From Asticcacaulis solisilvae (lineage in GTDB: Bacteria > Pseudomonadota > Alphaproteobacteria > Caulobacterales > Caulobacteraceae), in contig NZ_JAGGMI010000015.1 of NCBI RefSeq assembly GCF_017875235.1, forward strand, positions 1-64,000: a stretch of DNA of 64,000 bases. Reading direction: 5' to 3'. Shown piece after piece: positions 46,482-54,770 of the stretch (position 1 is the first letter of the stretch; every line of letters starts with the position of its first letter). Position numbers and translations under genes: made by a program. The notes under the pieces are model-generated. The model ran no database searches, was not told the DNA's origin, and was given only the letters and a program-made list of their open reading frames with translations.

Positions 46482-47618
46482 ATGGCGATCTCCTTACACG
46501 AACTGAATTTCGATAAGGCGGTTGACTATCATTACGATAAATTCCCGCCGAACAATCTGGACTACAGCCTTATTATCGGCCCCCTGGCCAAGGCTGTGGA
46601 CGCTATCGCCCGCTTTGACCAGATGCTGAAAACAATGCACAACTCGGAGTTCTTGCTGGCGCCCCTGCGTAATCAGGAAGCAGTGATTTCATCGCGGATG
46701 GAAGGCACCGTCAGTACGGTGGATGAAATCCTGCTCTACGAAGCGGAGTACGCCGAAGGGGAGGAAAACGAAGCCCTTGTCCGTTCCGAAGTCATCGAAA
46801 CCATCCTGTACCAACGCGCCCTTGTAACCGCGCAAAAGGAGTTGGAAAGCGGAAAGACAATATCGGAATGGCTGATCCGTTCCATGCATGCCAAATTGCT
46901 GTCGTTCGGGCGCGGCGCGGAAAAGTCGCCGGGGCAATACAAAGGCGAGCAGAATTATGTTGTGGATCGCTCTAAACGCAACGTGCTGTTCGTGCCGGTC
47001 AGCCCGGAAAAGCTCAATGACGGGATGCAAAATCTTATCGGCTATATCAATGACGACAGGATGCAAATCCTGTTGCGCACAGCCATAGCCCACGTCGAAT
47101 TCGAAGCCCTTCACCCGTTTAAGGACGGCAACGGGCGCCTGGGCCGGATGCTCATTACGCTGATGCTATGGCAATACGGGGTGATCAGCGCCCCGCATTT
47201 CTATGTCTCCGGCTACCTGGAAGAAGAGAAAGATCAATATATCGACTCAATGAAAGCGGTCTCGCAAAAGGACGACTGGACAAGCTGGTGCGTGTTCTTC
47301 CTTGGCGCGATGGAAAATCAGGCGATCCGCAATCTCAAAATAGTCGAGGATATTTCCGGCCTGTATGAGACCATGAAGCACGTTTTCGAAGACAAGCTTG
47401 GCACTCGGTGGCATTTGCGGGCGCTGGATTTCATCTTTGGCAATCCATATTTCCGCAACAACAAGTTCACCAAGCTCAGCGGCATACCTGAATCCACGGC
47501 GGCAAGATTCACCCGCATCCTGATAGATGAAAAACTGCTGATCACGCTTCAAGAGGCGTCCGGCAGACGCCCCGCCATGTATGCCTTTGAACCGCTTCTC
47601 AGATTGGTGCGTGTATAA
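46482..47618 (+). CDS. Fic-domain AMPylase-type protein with wHTH
   Basis: 378 residues. The N-terminal Fic_N region carries the self-inhibitory helix motif S70-x3-E74-G75 (SSRMEG). The Fic core has the full active site HPFKDGNGRLGR (211-222). The C-terminus (about 325-378) reads as a winged helix (FTKLSGIPESTAARFTRIL). Such proteins transfer AMP to target proteins; the target is unknown. An ATG at 46410 is in frame, but GAGG lies 5 nt before 46482. The gene is on the opposite strand to the prophage-like genes and sits between duplicated NusG-like ends. Confidence 0.88.
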   Translation: MAISLHELNFDKAVDYHYDKFPPNNLDYSLIIGPLAKAVDAIARFDQMLKTMHNSEFLLAPLRNQEAVISSRMEGTVSTVDEILLYEAEYAEGEENEALVRSEVIETILYQRALVTAQKELESGKTISEWLIRSMHAKLLSFGRGAEKSPGQYKGEQNYVVDRSKRNVLFVPVSPEKLNDGMQNLIGYINDDRMQILLRTAIAHVEFEALHPFKDGNGRLGRMLITLMLWQYGVISAPHFYVSGYLEEEKDQYIDSMKAVSQKDDWTSWCVFFLGAMENQAIRNLKIVEDISGLYETMKHVFEDKLGTRWHLRALDFIFGNPYFRNNKFTKLSGIPESTAARFTRILIDEKLLITLQEASGRRPAMYAFEPLLRLVRV

Positions 47619-47621
47619 CCC

Positions 47622-48323
47622 CTACTCCACCGCCCGGACTTTGACCGGCAGATTCACCGTCACCGCCGTAGAGCGCCCGAACAGATCGAGCAGCGCCCGC
47701 AGTCTCCCCATGCCGTCATTGGCCGTTACGACCGCGCGCAGGAACCTGCCCGCCGTCTCGATTTCGACCTCCGTGCCAGGCGTCAGAGAGGCGCGCCAGT
47801 CTTCCACCGGCACGTGGCGGCGTTCGCGCTCAGGCACCCAGCCCGTCAGGCCGTCGACCGTCGTCTCACGCGCGCGGATGGCGTCGATCACCACCGGCTT
47901 GACCGCGCCGATCGCGATCCGGCCTTCGACGCCGTAGAGGCTGATCATCGGACGGATGGGCGTCTTCCCGTGCGCTTTGCGGGCAAAGACATAGCCGCCG
48001 AACAGGGGCTCGGGCACCCATTCGAGCTTGGTCGCCAGCCGGCCGTTGCGCATGGGACGGCGGCGGCGCAGGAGTTGAGGCAGGTAGGCTTCGTAGCCTT
48101 CGCGCGCCATGTCGGCCAGCATCAGCCGGATCGTCGCCGGGTCGTTGCGGTGGCGCAGCACGTACCACAGGCCGTTTTCGGCGGGGATATGCGGGTTGGG
48201 CTGGGCGCGTGGGGAAGGAAGAAGGCCCCCACCACCATCTGCTCCGCAGATGGTCCCCCTCCCCACGTCGTGGGGAGGAGTGAGGGAGGGCGTGGCATTT
48301 GCCGTGCGTTGATCTGCGCTCAT
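47622..48323 (-). CDS. NusG-like transcription (anti)termination protein
   Basis: 233 residues. After a low-complexity N-terminus comes a NusG N-terminal-like domain (about 65-150, LWYVLRHRNDPATIRLML, PEPLFGGYVFARK) and a KOW-like C-terminus (about 165-230, ASLTPGTEVEIETAG). Phage-linked NusG paralogues adjust transcription of specific operons. Residues about 12-45 are encoded by an inserted palindromic repeat. AAAGGAG precedes the ATG, which overlaps the previous stop by ATGA. It is the last gene of a prophage-like operon. Confidence 0.75.
   Translation of the reverse strand: MSADQRTANATPSLTPPHDVGRGTICGADGGGGLLPSPRAQPNPHIPAENGLWYVLRHRNDPATIRLMLADMAREGYEAYLPQLLRRRRPMRNGRLATKLEWVPEPLFGGYVFARKAHGKTPIRPMISLYGVEGRIAIGAVKPVVIDAIRARETTVDGLTGWVPERERRHVPVEDWRASLTPGTEVEIETAGRFLRAVVTANDGMGRLRALLDLFGRSTAVTVNLPVKVRAVE
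48224..48300. repeat. MITE-like palindromic repeat, copy 2, inside a coding region
   Basis: It contains two perfect hairpins, CCATCTGC/GCAGATGG and CCTCCCCAC/GTGGGGAGG, plus the CTCCCTC block, related to 30050-30184 and 51210-51273. It is read in frame within the N-terminus of the NusG-like gene. Confidence 0.7.
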
Positions 48324-48835
48324 AGTGTGTCTCCTTTGAAATCCAGAAATTCCCGCGCCTTCTTCGCCATGGCGCGACGGAAGGCGCCATGGCGCTGGCA
48401 CTGCGCCAGAATGTCGCCCGGCTGAGGGACAAAGGCCGCCTTGGGGCCGCTGATCCAACTCTGCGCGGCGCGTTCCAGTACATCGCGCGGCCAGCTCTTA
48501 AGGCTCTGCCGCCACTGCGTCACGACCATGGTTTTCGAGGCTTCGGCGCGGCGGTCGAACTCGGCGTACATGATCAGAAGCCCGAAAATGACCTGCCCCA
48601 GTTCGGCGTCGCCGGCCGGCAGATTGTCCGCCAGGACGCGTCTGGCGTCGGCCCGCAGGCGCTCCTGGTCGGGGTGGTCACGCAGAGCCTTCAAACTCAG
48701 CTTCGCCAGGGGCAGGTCCGCCAAATGCTCGGCTGAAAGCGGCGATGGTCGAGTCCTCGTTGCGCTCGGCGCGGGAGCGCTCGGCGCGGGTGCGGTAAGC
48801 GGCTTTGGTGTTTGGGGCATGGGTTGGCTCGGCAC
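48320..48835 (-). CDS. Hypothetical prophage-associated protein
   Basis: 171 residues. A Pro/Ala-rich N-terminus (about 1-35) precedes a helical domain (ALRDHPDQERLRADARRVL, ASKTMVVTQWRQSLKSWPRDVLERAAQSW). The stop overlaps the start of the NusG-like gene (ATGA), and its 5' part overlaps the DUF1376 gene by about 158 nt in another frame, so a later start is possible. The helical part resembles phage replication-accessory proteins, but I cannot assign it. Confidence 0.55.
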   Translation of the reverse strand: MPSQPMPQTPKPLTAPAPSAPAPSATRTRPSPLSAEHLADLPLAKLSLKALRDHPDQERLRADARRVLADNLPAGDAELGQVIFGLLIMYAEFDRRAEASKTMVVTQWRQSLKSWPRDVLERAAQSWISGPKAAFVPQPGDILAQCQRHGAFRRAMAKKAREFLDFKGDTL

Positions 48836-49562
48836 GGTAGGGGTCCGGTGTCGGTTGGGTGCGCAGGCGGCGGGCTTCGGCGATGGCGGGCGCGAAGAAG
48901 AGCCAGCTTTTCGGGGTCAGGGGCTTGCGGGCATTGAGCAGCGTCGTGCGGACGCCGGCCAAGACGTCGCGCCATTCGAAACGGTCAACCTCATGCCAGG
49001 CCATCAGGACCGGTGCGGTCGTCCGCGGCCAGATATCGCGGGCTGGATCGGCGCAACCGGTCTCCTTGATCAAGACATCGACCCACTCATCTTTCGCCGT
49101 GGGCCAGTCCGCCCTGGTCTCATCAGTATTTAAATAGTTTTGGTTGTGGTTTGGGTTATGGCTGTGGTTGGGGTTGGCAAGCGCCCGTTCTTCGCCCGCA
49201 CCAACGCCCGTTGAGGCCACCGCGCTGATTTTGCTACGCTTTTTGGCCACACTGGCTTTTCCGGCGTTTTTGCGCTGGGTAATCGCCTTTGTGTACTTCG
49301 CGTATTCCGCCGTTAGCCGCTTCTGCCTCAGCACGCCCCCCCTGCGCCGGAAGAAGCTGAGAATAGTGCTACGCATCCCGGTCCATTCGGCATCGCTGCA
49401 TTGCGCCAGCCGCGCCAGACGATCATCGTCGGTCGCAAGCTTGCCGCCGCCGCGCCACATCGCCATGAGCAGCAACAGGTAGGCGCCGTGTTCGGACCGC
49501 GTCAGGTGCGTGGTGTCGGCCAGGTAGTCGCCGACATAGAGCGGGATATAGGGCGCGGTCAT
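48678..49562 (-). CDS. DUF1376 protein, phage replication-associated
   Basis: 294 residues. The DUF1376 (YdaU-type) domain fills the N-terminus: YIPLYVGDYLADTTHLTRSE, GAYLLLLMAMWR and MRSTILSFFRR. A long Asn/Arg/Pro-rich linker and a helical C-terminal part (WPTAKDEWVDVLI) follow. DUF1376 proteins lie in prophage replication modules. The start overlaps the preceding stop by ATGA. The 3' end overlaps the next gene. Confidence 0.78.
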   Translation of the reverse strand: MTAPYIPLYVGDYLADTTHLTRSEHGAYLLLLMAMWRGGGKLATDDDRLARLAQCSDAEWTGMRSTILSFFRRRGGVLRQKRLTAEYAKYTKAITQRKNAGKASVAKKRSKISAVASTGVGAGEERALANPNHSHNPNHNQNYLNTDETRADWPTAKDEWVDVLIKETGCADPARDIWPRTTAPVLMAWHEVDRFEWRDVLAGVRTTLLNARKPLTPKSWLFFAPAIAEARRLRTQPTPDPYRAEPTHAPNTKAAYRTRAERSRAERNEDSTIAAFSRAFGGPAPGEAEFEGSA

Positions 49563-49849
49563 TGTTGGGCCCTCAGCTCCGCGGCGACCGCGTCGGCGCC
49601 GTACTGCCGGATGAGGCACGCCACGCCATCGGCGATGTCGGTGTGCCTGATGACGCGTAAGGAGCGCGATTTGCCGGGCGTCCGGGCGATATAGCCGAGA
49701 TAGACCAGGCCGTGGATATGGCGGAAGACGGCGGTCTTGGCGATGCCGCACAGCCGCCCGATCTCTTCGTAGGACGGCGAAACCCCCTGGCTGGTCAGGG
49801 TGAGGATGGCGTCGAGGCAGCGCCGTTCGGCGGGGGTGATGCCGCTCAT
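49559..49849 (-). CDS. LexA-like winged-helix DNA-binding protein
   Basis: 96 residues with the LexA N-terminal wHTH pattern: AERRCLDAILTLTSQGVSPSYEEIGRLCGI, then AVFRHIHGLVYLGYIAR. There is no protease domain, so it is a bare DNA-binding unit. AGGGGG lies 4 nt before ATG 49849. It is coupled by ATGA overlaps on both sides. Confidence 0.8.
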   Translation of the reverse strand: MSGITPAERRCLDAILTLTSQGVSPSYEEIGRLCGIAKTAVFRHIHGLVYLGYIARTPGKSRSLRVIRHTDIADGVACLIRQYGADAVAAELRAQQ

Positions 49850-50088
49850 GCGCGCCCCCTGCCCGCAAGCCGCGTCACGCCGGCGCACAGGGCGTCGAAC
49901 GCGTACATCGGCCACAGAAGCATGTCCACCGCCCAGCCCCACAGGCAGATGCGGCGCGCGCGATCGGTATCGGTGTCCATGAGGCTTTCGGCGTAGATGT
50001 GGCGGTGGCCGTCCAGGGCGGCGGAGACCACCCCGCCGATCGCGAAATAAAGCGCTGGACTCATAACGCTGTTCATGAAATGTTCCAA
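49846..50088 (-). CDS. Small prophage membrane protein, unknown
   Basis: 80 residues or fewer (Mets at 50088, 50076 and 50064). It has two hydrophobic stretches (about 10-25 and 48-68) around a charged middle (ESLMDTDTDRARR). The stop overlaps the LexA-like start. It is probably the first gene of the early operon after the Cro-like gene. The family is unknown. Confidence 0.5.
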   Translation of the reverse strand: MEHFMNSVMSPALYFAIGGVVSAALDGHRHIYAESLMDTDTDRARRICLWGWAVDMLLWPMYAFDALCAGVTRLAGRGRA

Positions 50089-50178
50089 GAGTGAGTATCC
50101 CTCGTTGAGTCGATCGAAAAGGCGCCCCGCGCCGTGATGGAAATGACGCGGGGCCAGTTTCAGGGAGTCAGTAGCTTT

Positions 50179-50194
50179 GGCGGAAAATTCCGCC
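50179..50194. promoter_or_regulatory. Repressor operator, left site
   Basis: GGCGGAA AA TTCCGCC is a perfect 7-bp dyad. It matches the sites near the repressor start (50451-50525) and lies at the far end of the Cro-like gene, just upstream of the early operon. Confidence 0.65.
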
Positions 50195-50439
50195 TATGGA
50201 GTGTAAGTCACGACCGGACGCGGAACTGCGGCCGGCCAATCCTCATCAGGCCAGTTGTTGGAGAACCAACTCATGACCTCATCGTACTTGCGGACCGTAA
50301 AGGCCCGCCCGTCCCTCAGGCGCCCGAAAAAGCGCCAGTCTCCGGCGGACATGTTGCCGACCGTCGCGTCCCTGAAGCCCCTTTTGGCCGCAAAGAGGTG
50401 CGCGCATGTCAGCAGATGAGTCCGAAGTTCGTAATCCAC
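50194..50439 (-). CDS. Cro-like small regulator (prophage)
   Basis: About 81 residues from GTG 50439; a TTG at 50475 would place the start on top of an operator. The pattern RDATVGNMSAGDWRFFGRLRDGR, followed by a Val-Arg-rich helix (YDEVMSWFSNNW), is like small HTH proteins opposite S24 repressors in alphaproteobacterial prophages. It is divergent from the repressor and shares its operators. Confidence 0.6.
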   Translation of the reverse strand: MDYELRTHLLTCAHLFAAKRGFRDATVGNMSAGDWRFFGRLRDGRAFTVRKYDEVMSWFSNNWPDEDWPAAVPRPVVTYTP

Positions 50440-50450
50440 CTCCGCACTAT

Positions 50451-50525
50451 AAGCGGATACTTCCGCTTTTGACAAGCGGAAAGATACGCGTTGCGGCCGA
50501 TATTTTTAAAGCGGATATTTCCGCC
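50451..50525. promoter_or_regulatory. Repressor operator cluster
   Basis: Three sites of the AAGCGGA..TTCCGCTT type: 50451-50468 (AAGCGGA TAC TTCCGCTT), a half-site at 50474-50481 (AAGCGGAA) and 50508-50525 (AAAGCGGA..TTTCCGCC). They fill the gap between the divergent Cro-like and S24 repressor genes, like lambda OR. Confidence 0.75.
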
Positions 50526-51203
50526 ATGACTGAGACATTGACCGAATCGTTGCTGGCCAGGCGAATCCGCGCCCGCCTCCCCGTCATCGGCAAGAGCGCG
50601 GCGCGCGCCTCACTGGACGCCGGCTTCGGCAAGGACTTCATCGCCGACATCTTCAAGGGCAAGAAGGACAGTATATACGGCGACAACCTGGCCGCTCTGG
50701 CGCGTGAGCTTCAGGTGCCGGCGGCCTACCTGACCGACGATGACTTCGTGCTGGAAAACGCTCCGCTGACCATCCGCGACAGCCGCGTCGAAGGCGATAT
50801 CGTCAAGGTGCCGCAGATCGACCTGCGCTTCGGCATGGGCGGCGGCCAGCCGTTCGACGAGGCGGTGACCGAGGACGTGATGGACTTTCCGAAAAACTGG
50901 ATCCGCCAGTTCACGACCTCATCGCTGACCCAGCTGTTCTTTGTCATCGGCGCGGGTGATTCCATGTCGCCGACCATCGGCGACAGCGACATATTGTTGT
51001 GCGACCGGACGCAGACCCAGCCCTCCATGGGCGACAAGATCTGGGCGATCACGCAGTATGGCCACGGCCAGATCAAGCGGTTACGGCCAACGCAGAACGG
51101 CTACCAGATCCTGTCGGACAATCCGCTGATCCCGCCCGACATGGCGGCGGACGGCTCGATGGAGATCATCGGCCGCGTGATCGCCATCGTCAGACGGGTC
51201 TGA
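50526..51203 (+). CDS. Phage-type repressor, HTH + S24/LexA peptidase
   Basis: 225 residues from ATG 50526. An N-terminal HTH (about 8-70, IGKSAARASLDAGFGKDFIADIFKG) is joined to an S24 peptidase domain with Ser146 in GAGDSMSPT and Lys184 in GQIKRLRP, the autocleavage dyad spaced as in LexA/CI; the likely cleavage loop is near MGGGQ (about 104-108). It should be inactivated by RecA after DNA damage. The frame opens at 50406, but that segment is operator DNA. It is the key evidence for a prophage remnant. Confidence 0.9.
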   Translation: MTETLTESLLARRIRARLPVIGKSAARASLDAGFGKDFIADIFKGKKDSIYGDNLAALARELQVPAAYLTDDDFVLENAPLTIRDSRVEGDIVKVPQIDLRFGMGGGQPFDEAVTEDVMDFPKNWIRQFTTSSLTQLFFVIGAGDSMSPTIGDSDILLCDRTQTQPSMGDKIWAITQYGHGQIKRLRPTQNGYQILSDNPLIPPDMAADGSMEIIGRVIAIVRRV

Positions 51204-51209
51204 TACTCC

Positions 51210-51273
51210 GTCCCTCCTCCCTGTGCCGCAGGCATGGGGAGGTGGCATTTGCGCCAGCAAATGACGGAGGGGT
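51210..51273. repeat. MITE-like palindromic repeat, copy 3
   Basis: CCCTCCTCC, GGGGAGGTGGCA, the hairpin CATTTGC/GCAAATG (51245-51262) and TGACGGAGGGG are arranged as in the 30-kb copy. It lies directly after the repressor gene and before a 5'-truncated coding remnant. Confidence 0.7.
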
Positions 51274-51289
51274 CCGTCGCCGGCACGGC

Positions 51290-51590
51290 GCCTGCGCGGA
51301 CAGGCCCCCGACCGGTTCAAACGCAACGTCCGGATCTATGGCCTGCCGTGCGCGCGGATTTTCGGCCTGGAGGACCGTCTCGACTATGCCGGATTCTGGG
51401 CCACGAAACACAAGGCCATAGCGCGGAAGATCGATGAACATGGCCCCGAAATCCTGGGCGGCAGCGGGCTTATCGAACACGTGCGCATCGGTGAGTTCCG
51501 CCCGCACATCACCGACATCCTCACCATCATCGCCGACACCTGGCAGGCGCGCACACTGGACGATTTCTGTGCATATGCCTTTGACTGACG
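51290..51590 (+). pseudogene. 5'-truncated coding remnant, unknown protein
   Basis: An uninterrupted frame ending in TGA (51588-51590) encodes at least 95 protein-like residues (DRFKRNVRIYGLPCARIFGLE, HITDILTIIADTWQARTLDD) with the codon bias of real genes but no start codon; it emerges from the MITE-like repeat. It is probably the tail of a gene cut by repeat insertion or deletion. The family is not recognised. Confidence 0.6.
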
Positions 51591-51689
51591 CAAAAAAAAC
51601 CAGCGGACTTGCAATCCCAGCGCGGACATGCTCATGTACAAAACATGAACATCCGGACGGGCAGCGCCGGATCATTTGGGGGCAAGCTT

Positions 51690-52226
51690 ATGAAAATCAA
51701 GGCATTGGTTGGCGCGGTTGTGATCGCCGCCGCGGCCGCCTGTGTGGGGCCGGTCAGCGCCATGGCCGCGCCGGATCAATGGGCCTTCTCGCGTAAGATG
51801 TCGGGCATCAGCGACTTCCTGTACGCCGAGAGCACGTGCGAAATGATCAATTACAAGGTCCACCCGGAAAGCTTCGCCAAACTGTGGGACCCGGCCGTCA
51901 TCGACGCCATCCAATCCGGCATCCCCGCCGACACGGCCACACGAATCGCGGGCGCGGCCTTCGACGCGCGCGAAGCCGACAACAAGCGTATCATCAAGGA
52001 ATTCACCGACACTGTCTGGACGGCATTTAACGATGAGGGCGCCGATGCAGTGATGGAACTTGTCAAGGATCATTTCGACTATATGGACGGCAAATGCCGG
52101 GGCTTTGCCGAGTCCCCGGAGTTCCGGGCGCTTATCACCGCGCCTAACGACCCGGCCAACACCGCGGGCCTGATCCGCTTCGCACGGTCGGTGTCGGACA
52201 AGCTCAAGGAAGCAATCGCACAGTGA
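51690..52226 (+). CDS. Secreted protein, unknown function
   Basis: 178 residues with a signal peptide (about 1-26, ending AMAA). The mature protein is helical with two Cys (STCEM, GKCRGF). TTGGGGG lies about 8 nt before the ATG. No named family. A decayed stretch precedes it and about 300 bp without genes follows. Confidence 0.7.
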   Translation: MKIKALVGAVVIAAAAACVGPVSAMAAPDQWAFSRKMSGISDFLYAESTCEMINYKVHPESFAKLWDPAVIDAIQSGIPADTATRIAGAAFDAREADNKRIIKEFTDTVWTAFNDEGADAVMELVKDHFDYMDGKCRGFAESPEFRALITAPNDPANTAGLIRFARSVSDKLKEAIAQ

Positions 52227-52523
52227 GGTTCAGCATCACTCAGGCAAGACCTTCCGGCCCCTGGACCGTCGCCGCCTTGATGGCCGTGGCAGTGCTTAGC
52301 CGGTGGACTGCTGAGCAATAAATACGGCCCGCCAGTGAGTTGCGGCGTCTTGGGCGGATCGGGGCCCAATGCCGCTGGCTGGCCGGAGAAACCTATATCG
52401 GGCTCAACCGCTAGGCATCGTGGACATTGTGAACGTCTGGTACATGGCCAAGCCGGACTCGCTCGACGACAGTCTTTGAAGGGAGACGGCCGTAAGGCGC
52501 CAATGCGGTAGTGCGTTCCGCCC
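52227..52523. other. Non-coding gap, no feature seen
   Basis: 297 bp between convergent genes. Frames are short and broken. No terminator hairpin with a T-run or dispersed repeat was identified. Confidence 0.4.
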
Positions 52524-53060
52524 CTACTTCAGCCTGTCCTTCAAAGATTGCGGGCACTCCATCTTCCCGCACATCGCCACGATCATTTCCTTTTGCATCT
52601 GGACGTTCATCTGCGACATGCCGGCAATGGCGCGCTGGTTGATCTCGGGCACCTTTTTCAGAATGGCCCGGCCTTCCGGCGACTCGTAGAATTCGACCAT
52701 GGCGGTCAGTTCGGCCTCGTTCAGTATCTCGCCATAGGCGGCGAAGGTGACCTCCTTCATCTTCGGCGTATATTTTTGCGCGACGCCCGATACGGCCTCG
52801 CTCATGATCTTCGTCTGTTCGGCGGTCATTTCCGGGAATATCTGGCGCATGCCGTCCATCGCGCTGGTCATGGCCGCCTGCGTGGACTGGTTGATCAGCT
52901 TTTCGAAGTCCATCGCCTTGTCCAGCCTCACCAGCAGGGCCTGCTTGGCGGGCGAGATCGCGGCGGGCGCGGCGGGCGCCAGATCCCCTGCCGCATGGAC
53001 CGGCGTGACGGACAGGCTGAGGCAGGCCGACAGTACGGCCATCGAAAACAGTTTGCGCAT
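52524..53060 (-). CDS. Secreted DUF2059 family protein
   Basis: 178 residues with a signal peptide (ends VHAAG, about 24). The C-terminal DUF2059 domain is visible: FAAYGEILNEAELTAMVEFYESPEGRAILKKVPEI. Two Cys near the end (MCGKMEC) are CxxxxC-spaced. The function of the family is unknown. It is on the same strand as the upstream gluzincin gene, 109 bp apart. Confidence 0.82.
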   Translation of the reverse strand: MRKLFSMAVLSACLSLSVTPVHAAGDLAPAAPAAISPAKQALLVRLDKAMDFEKLINQSTQAAMTSAMDGMRQIFPEMTAEQTKIMSEAVSGVAQKYTPKMKEVTFAAYGEILNEAELTAMVEFYESPEGRAILKKVPEINQRAIAGMSQMNVQMQKEMIVAMCGKMECPQSLKDRLK

Positions 53061-53169
53061 GGATTATCCCCGGTTGAATGCGTCACGATAGTCCCGTCGA
53101 CACGCAGTGGCCAGACGGGCGTGTGTTAAATTTTTACGACGGCCGCCGGTCTATGCGCTGCCTTATTCC

Positions 53170-54699
53170 CTATTCGTCGTCCTCTTCCTCGAACAGCTTG
53201 AGGATATCGGCCTGCGGCTGGCCCGTGCGGATGGCGGCGATAATGGCGCGCGCCCTGGCGGCGGCTTCGGCGTCGTGCGGCTGGCTGGCCATCGGCGCCA
53301 GCAGGGTGGCGGCGTTCTCCAGGTCGCCCGTCATGACCAGAAGCCAGGCGGCGTGGTAGGCGTAGGTTTCTTCCGACGGCATCAGGTTGCTGGCCTGGAT
53401 GGCGGCGCGGACCGCGGTGGTGCCGGGCGGCGAGGTCTGCGGCTCGGACAGCGACAGGTAATAGAGATTGGGCGCCAGCATGGGGTTGGCGCGATACGCC
53501 GTGCGGAAGGCCTGCCGCGCCTTCGCCATGTCGTCGCGGCTGTAATGGAGACGCCCCAGCAGGTAATGCGCCTCGGCGTTCTTCGGGTCGCCGGCCGCGG
53601 CATTGAGGATGGCCTCGGCGCGGGCGGGCTCGCCGATCATCACTTCGGCGCGCGCCAGGACAAGTTGCGCCCAGGCGTCAGCGGGATAACGGCCGGCCTC
53701 GGCGCGCACATCGGACAGCAGCTTGGCCCTGTAGGCCTGACGCGGACAGGTTTCGAGCCACGACTGCCACATCAGAAGCTTGTCGGCGCTGGGCGGCATC
53801 TTGGTGATGGTGATGCCCGGGTCCGGAATGTCGTTGAAGGTGAATGAGACGACCGGCACGCCCTTGGCCAGGTAATCGCGCAGCGTCTTTTCAAGGTCGG
53901 CCGGCGCGACGCCGAACTGTTCGGTGAAGGTCGTCAGCGGGTCGGCGCCGCCATTGATCCGGTCGACATAGACGCCGAAGGCCTTAAGCCGCTCGGGCGA
54001 GGTCATGATCCAGTGGCTGAGCAGCCACGACTGGGCGTAAAACTTCAGCACGTCTTCGGTCGTCTTGCGCGGCTTATTGGTCAGGATGTCGGCATAGCTC
54101 AGCCAGCCGCCGGCCTTCAGGCGGCCATAGCGTTCGGAATCGGCATTGCCGATGGCTACCGAACGCCCGTCGATCGTGGTCGTGTGGAAATATTCGGCAA
54201 AGCCTTCGACATACCAGGCCGGAAAGACGGTGGTATAGTTCTGGAACATGAAATGGTGGCCATATTCATGGAACAGGATTTCGAAGTCGTACCCCGCCTT
54301 GCGTTCGCGCGAAATCCGGGTGCCGGTGGCGCTCCTTGACGTCGAGCTTTTGGGCGAATAGGCGACGGCCCCTTCGGAACAGTGGCGGTAAAAGCCGCCG
54401 ATGCCGTCGCCGATGTCCGGCCAAACGGCGCGCATGTCCTGCTGGTCCCTGAGCAGGAAGACCTTGAACGGCGGGGTTTCCGGCATGTCGCCGTTCTTTG
54501 CCCGGTAAAGTTCGTAGAGCGTGTAGTCGAAGGCTTCCAACTGCTCGGTGAATTGCCGCGTCAGCGCTTCGGAATTGTTGGAATAGACGATGAAATGGTT
54601 CGACGTCGCCTTGACCCATTCATCGGCCCGCGCTGTTCCCGAAGCGCCCCCCGCAAGGATCGCGAACGCCATAACGGCCCTGACCAGCACACCCTTCAT
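53170..54699 (-). CDS. Secreted gluzincin-like metalloprotease with TPR repeats
   Basis: 509 residues with a signal peptide (about 1-25, ARA). A zinc-peptidase domain has H144-E-x2-H148 (FHEYGHHFMF) followed by FPAWYVEGFAEYF, where the Glu is the likely third ligand (DUF1570-like). The C-terminal third (about 330-500) contains tetratricopeptide repeats (AEAHYLLGRLHYSRDDMAKARQ). The acidic tail is FEEEDDE. GGGGGG lies about 4 nt before ATG 54699. Earlier in-frame Mets lie in a neighbouring decayed gene and are rejected. Confidence 0.85.
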   Translation of the reverse strand: MKGVLVRAVMAFAILAGGASGTARADEWVKATSNHFIVYSNNSEALTRQFTEQLEAFDYTLYELYRAKNGDMPETPPFKVFLLRDQQDMRAVWPDIGDGIGGFYRHCSEGAVAYSPKSSTSRSATGTRISRERKAGYDFEILFHEYGHHFMFQNYTTVFPAWYVEGFAEYFHTTTIDGRSVAIGNADSERYGRLKAGGWLSYADILTNKPRKTTEDVLKFYAQSWLLSHWIMTSPERLKAFGVYVDRINGGADPLTTFTEQFGVAPADLEKTLRDYLAKGVPVVSFTFNDIPDPGITITKMPPSADKLLMWQSWLETCPRQAYRAKLLSDVRAEAGRYPADAWAQLVLARAEVMIGEPARAEAILNAAAGDPKNAEAHYLLGRLHYSRDDMAKARQAFRTAYRANPMLAPNLYYLSLSEPQTSPPGTTAVRAAIQASNLMPSEETYAYHAAWLLVMTGDLENAATLLAPMASQPHDAEAAARARAIIAAIRTGQPQADILKLFEEEDDE

Positions 54700-54770
54700 G
54701 ATACCCCCCAATCGGCTGCAGGGTGACGATAGCGAAGGTTGCGGCCGTTGAAAAGACCCGTGCCGCACGC

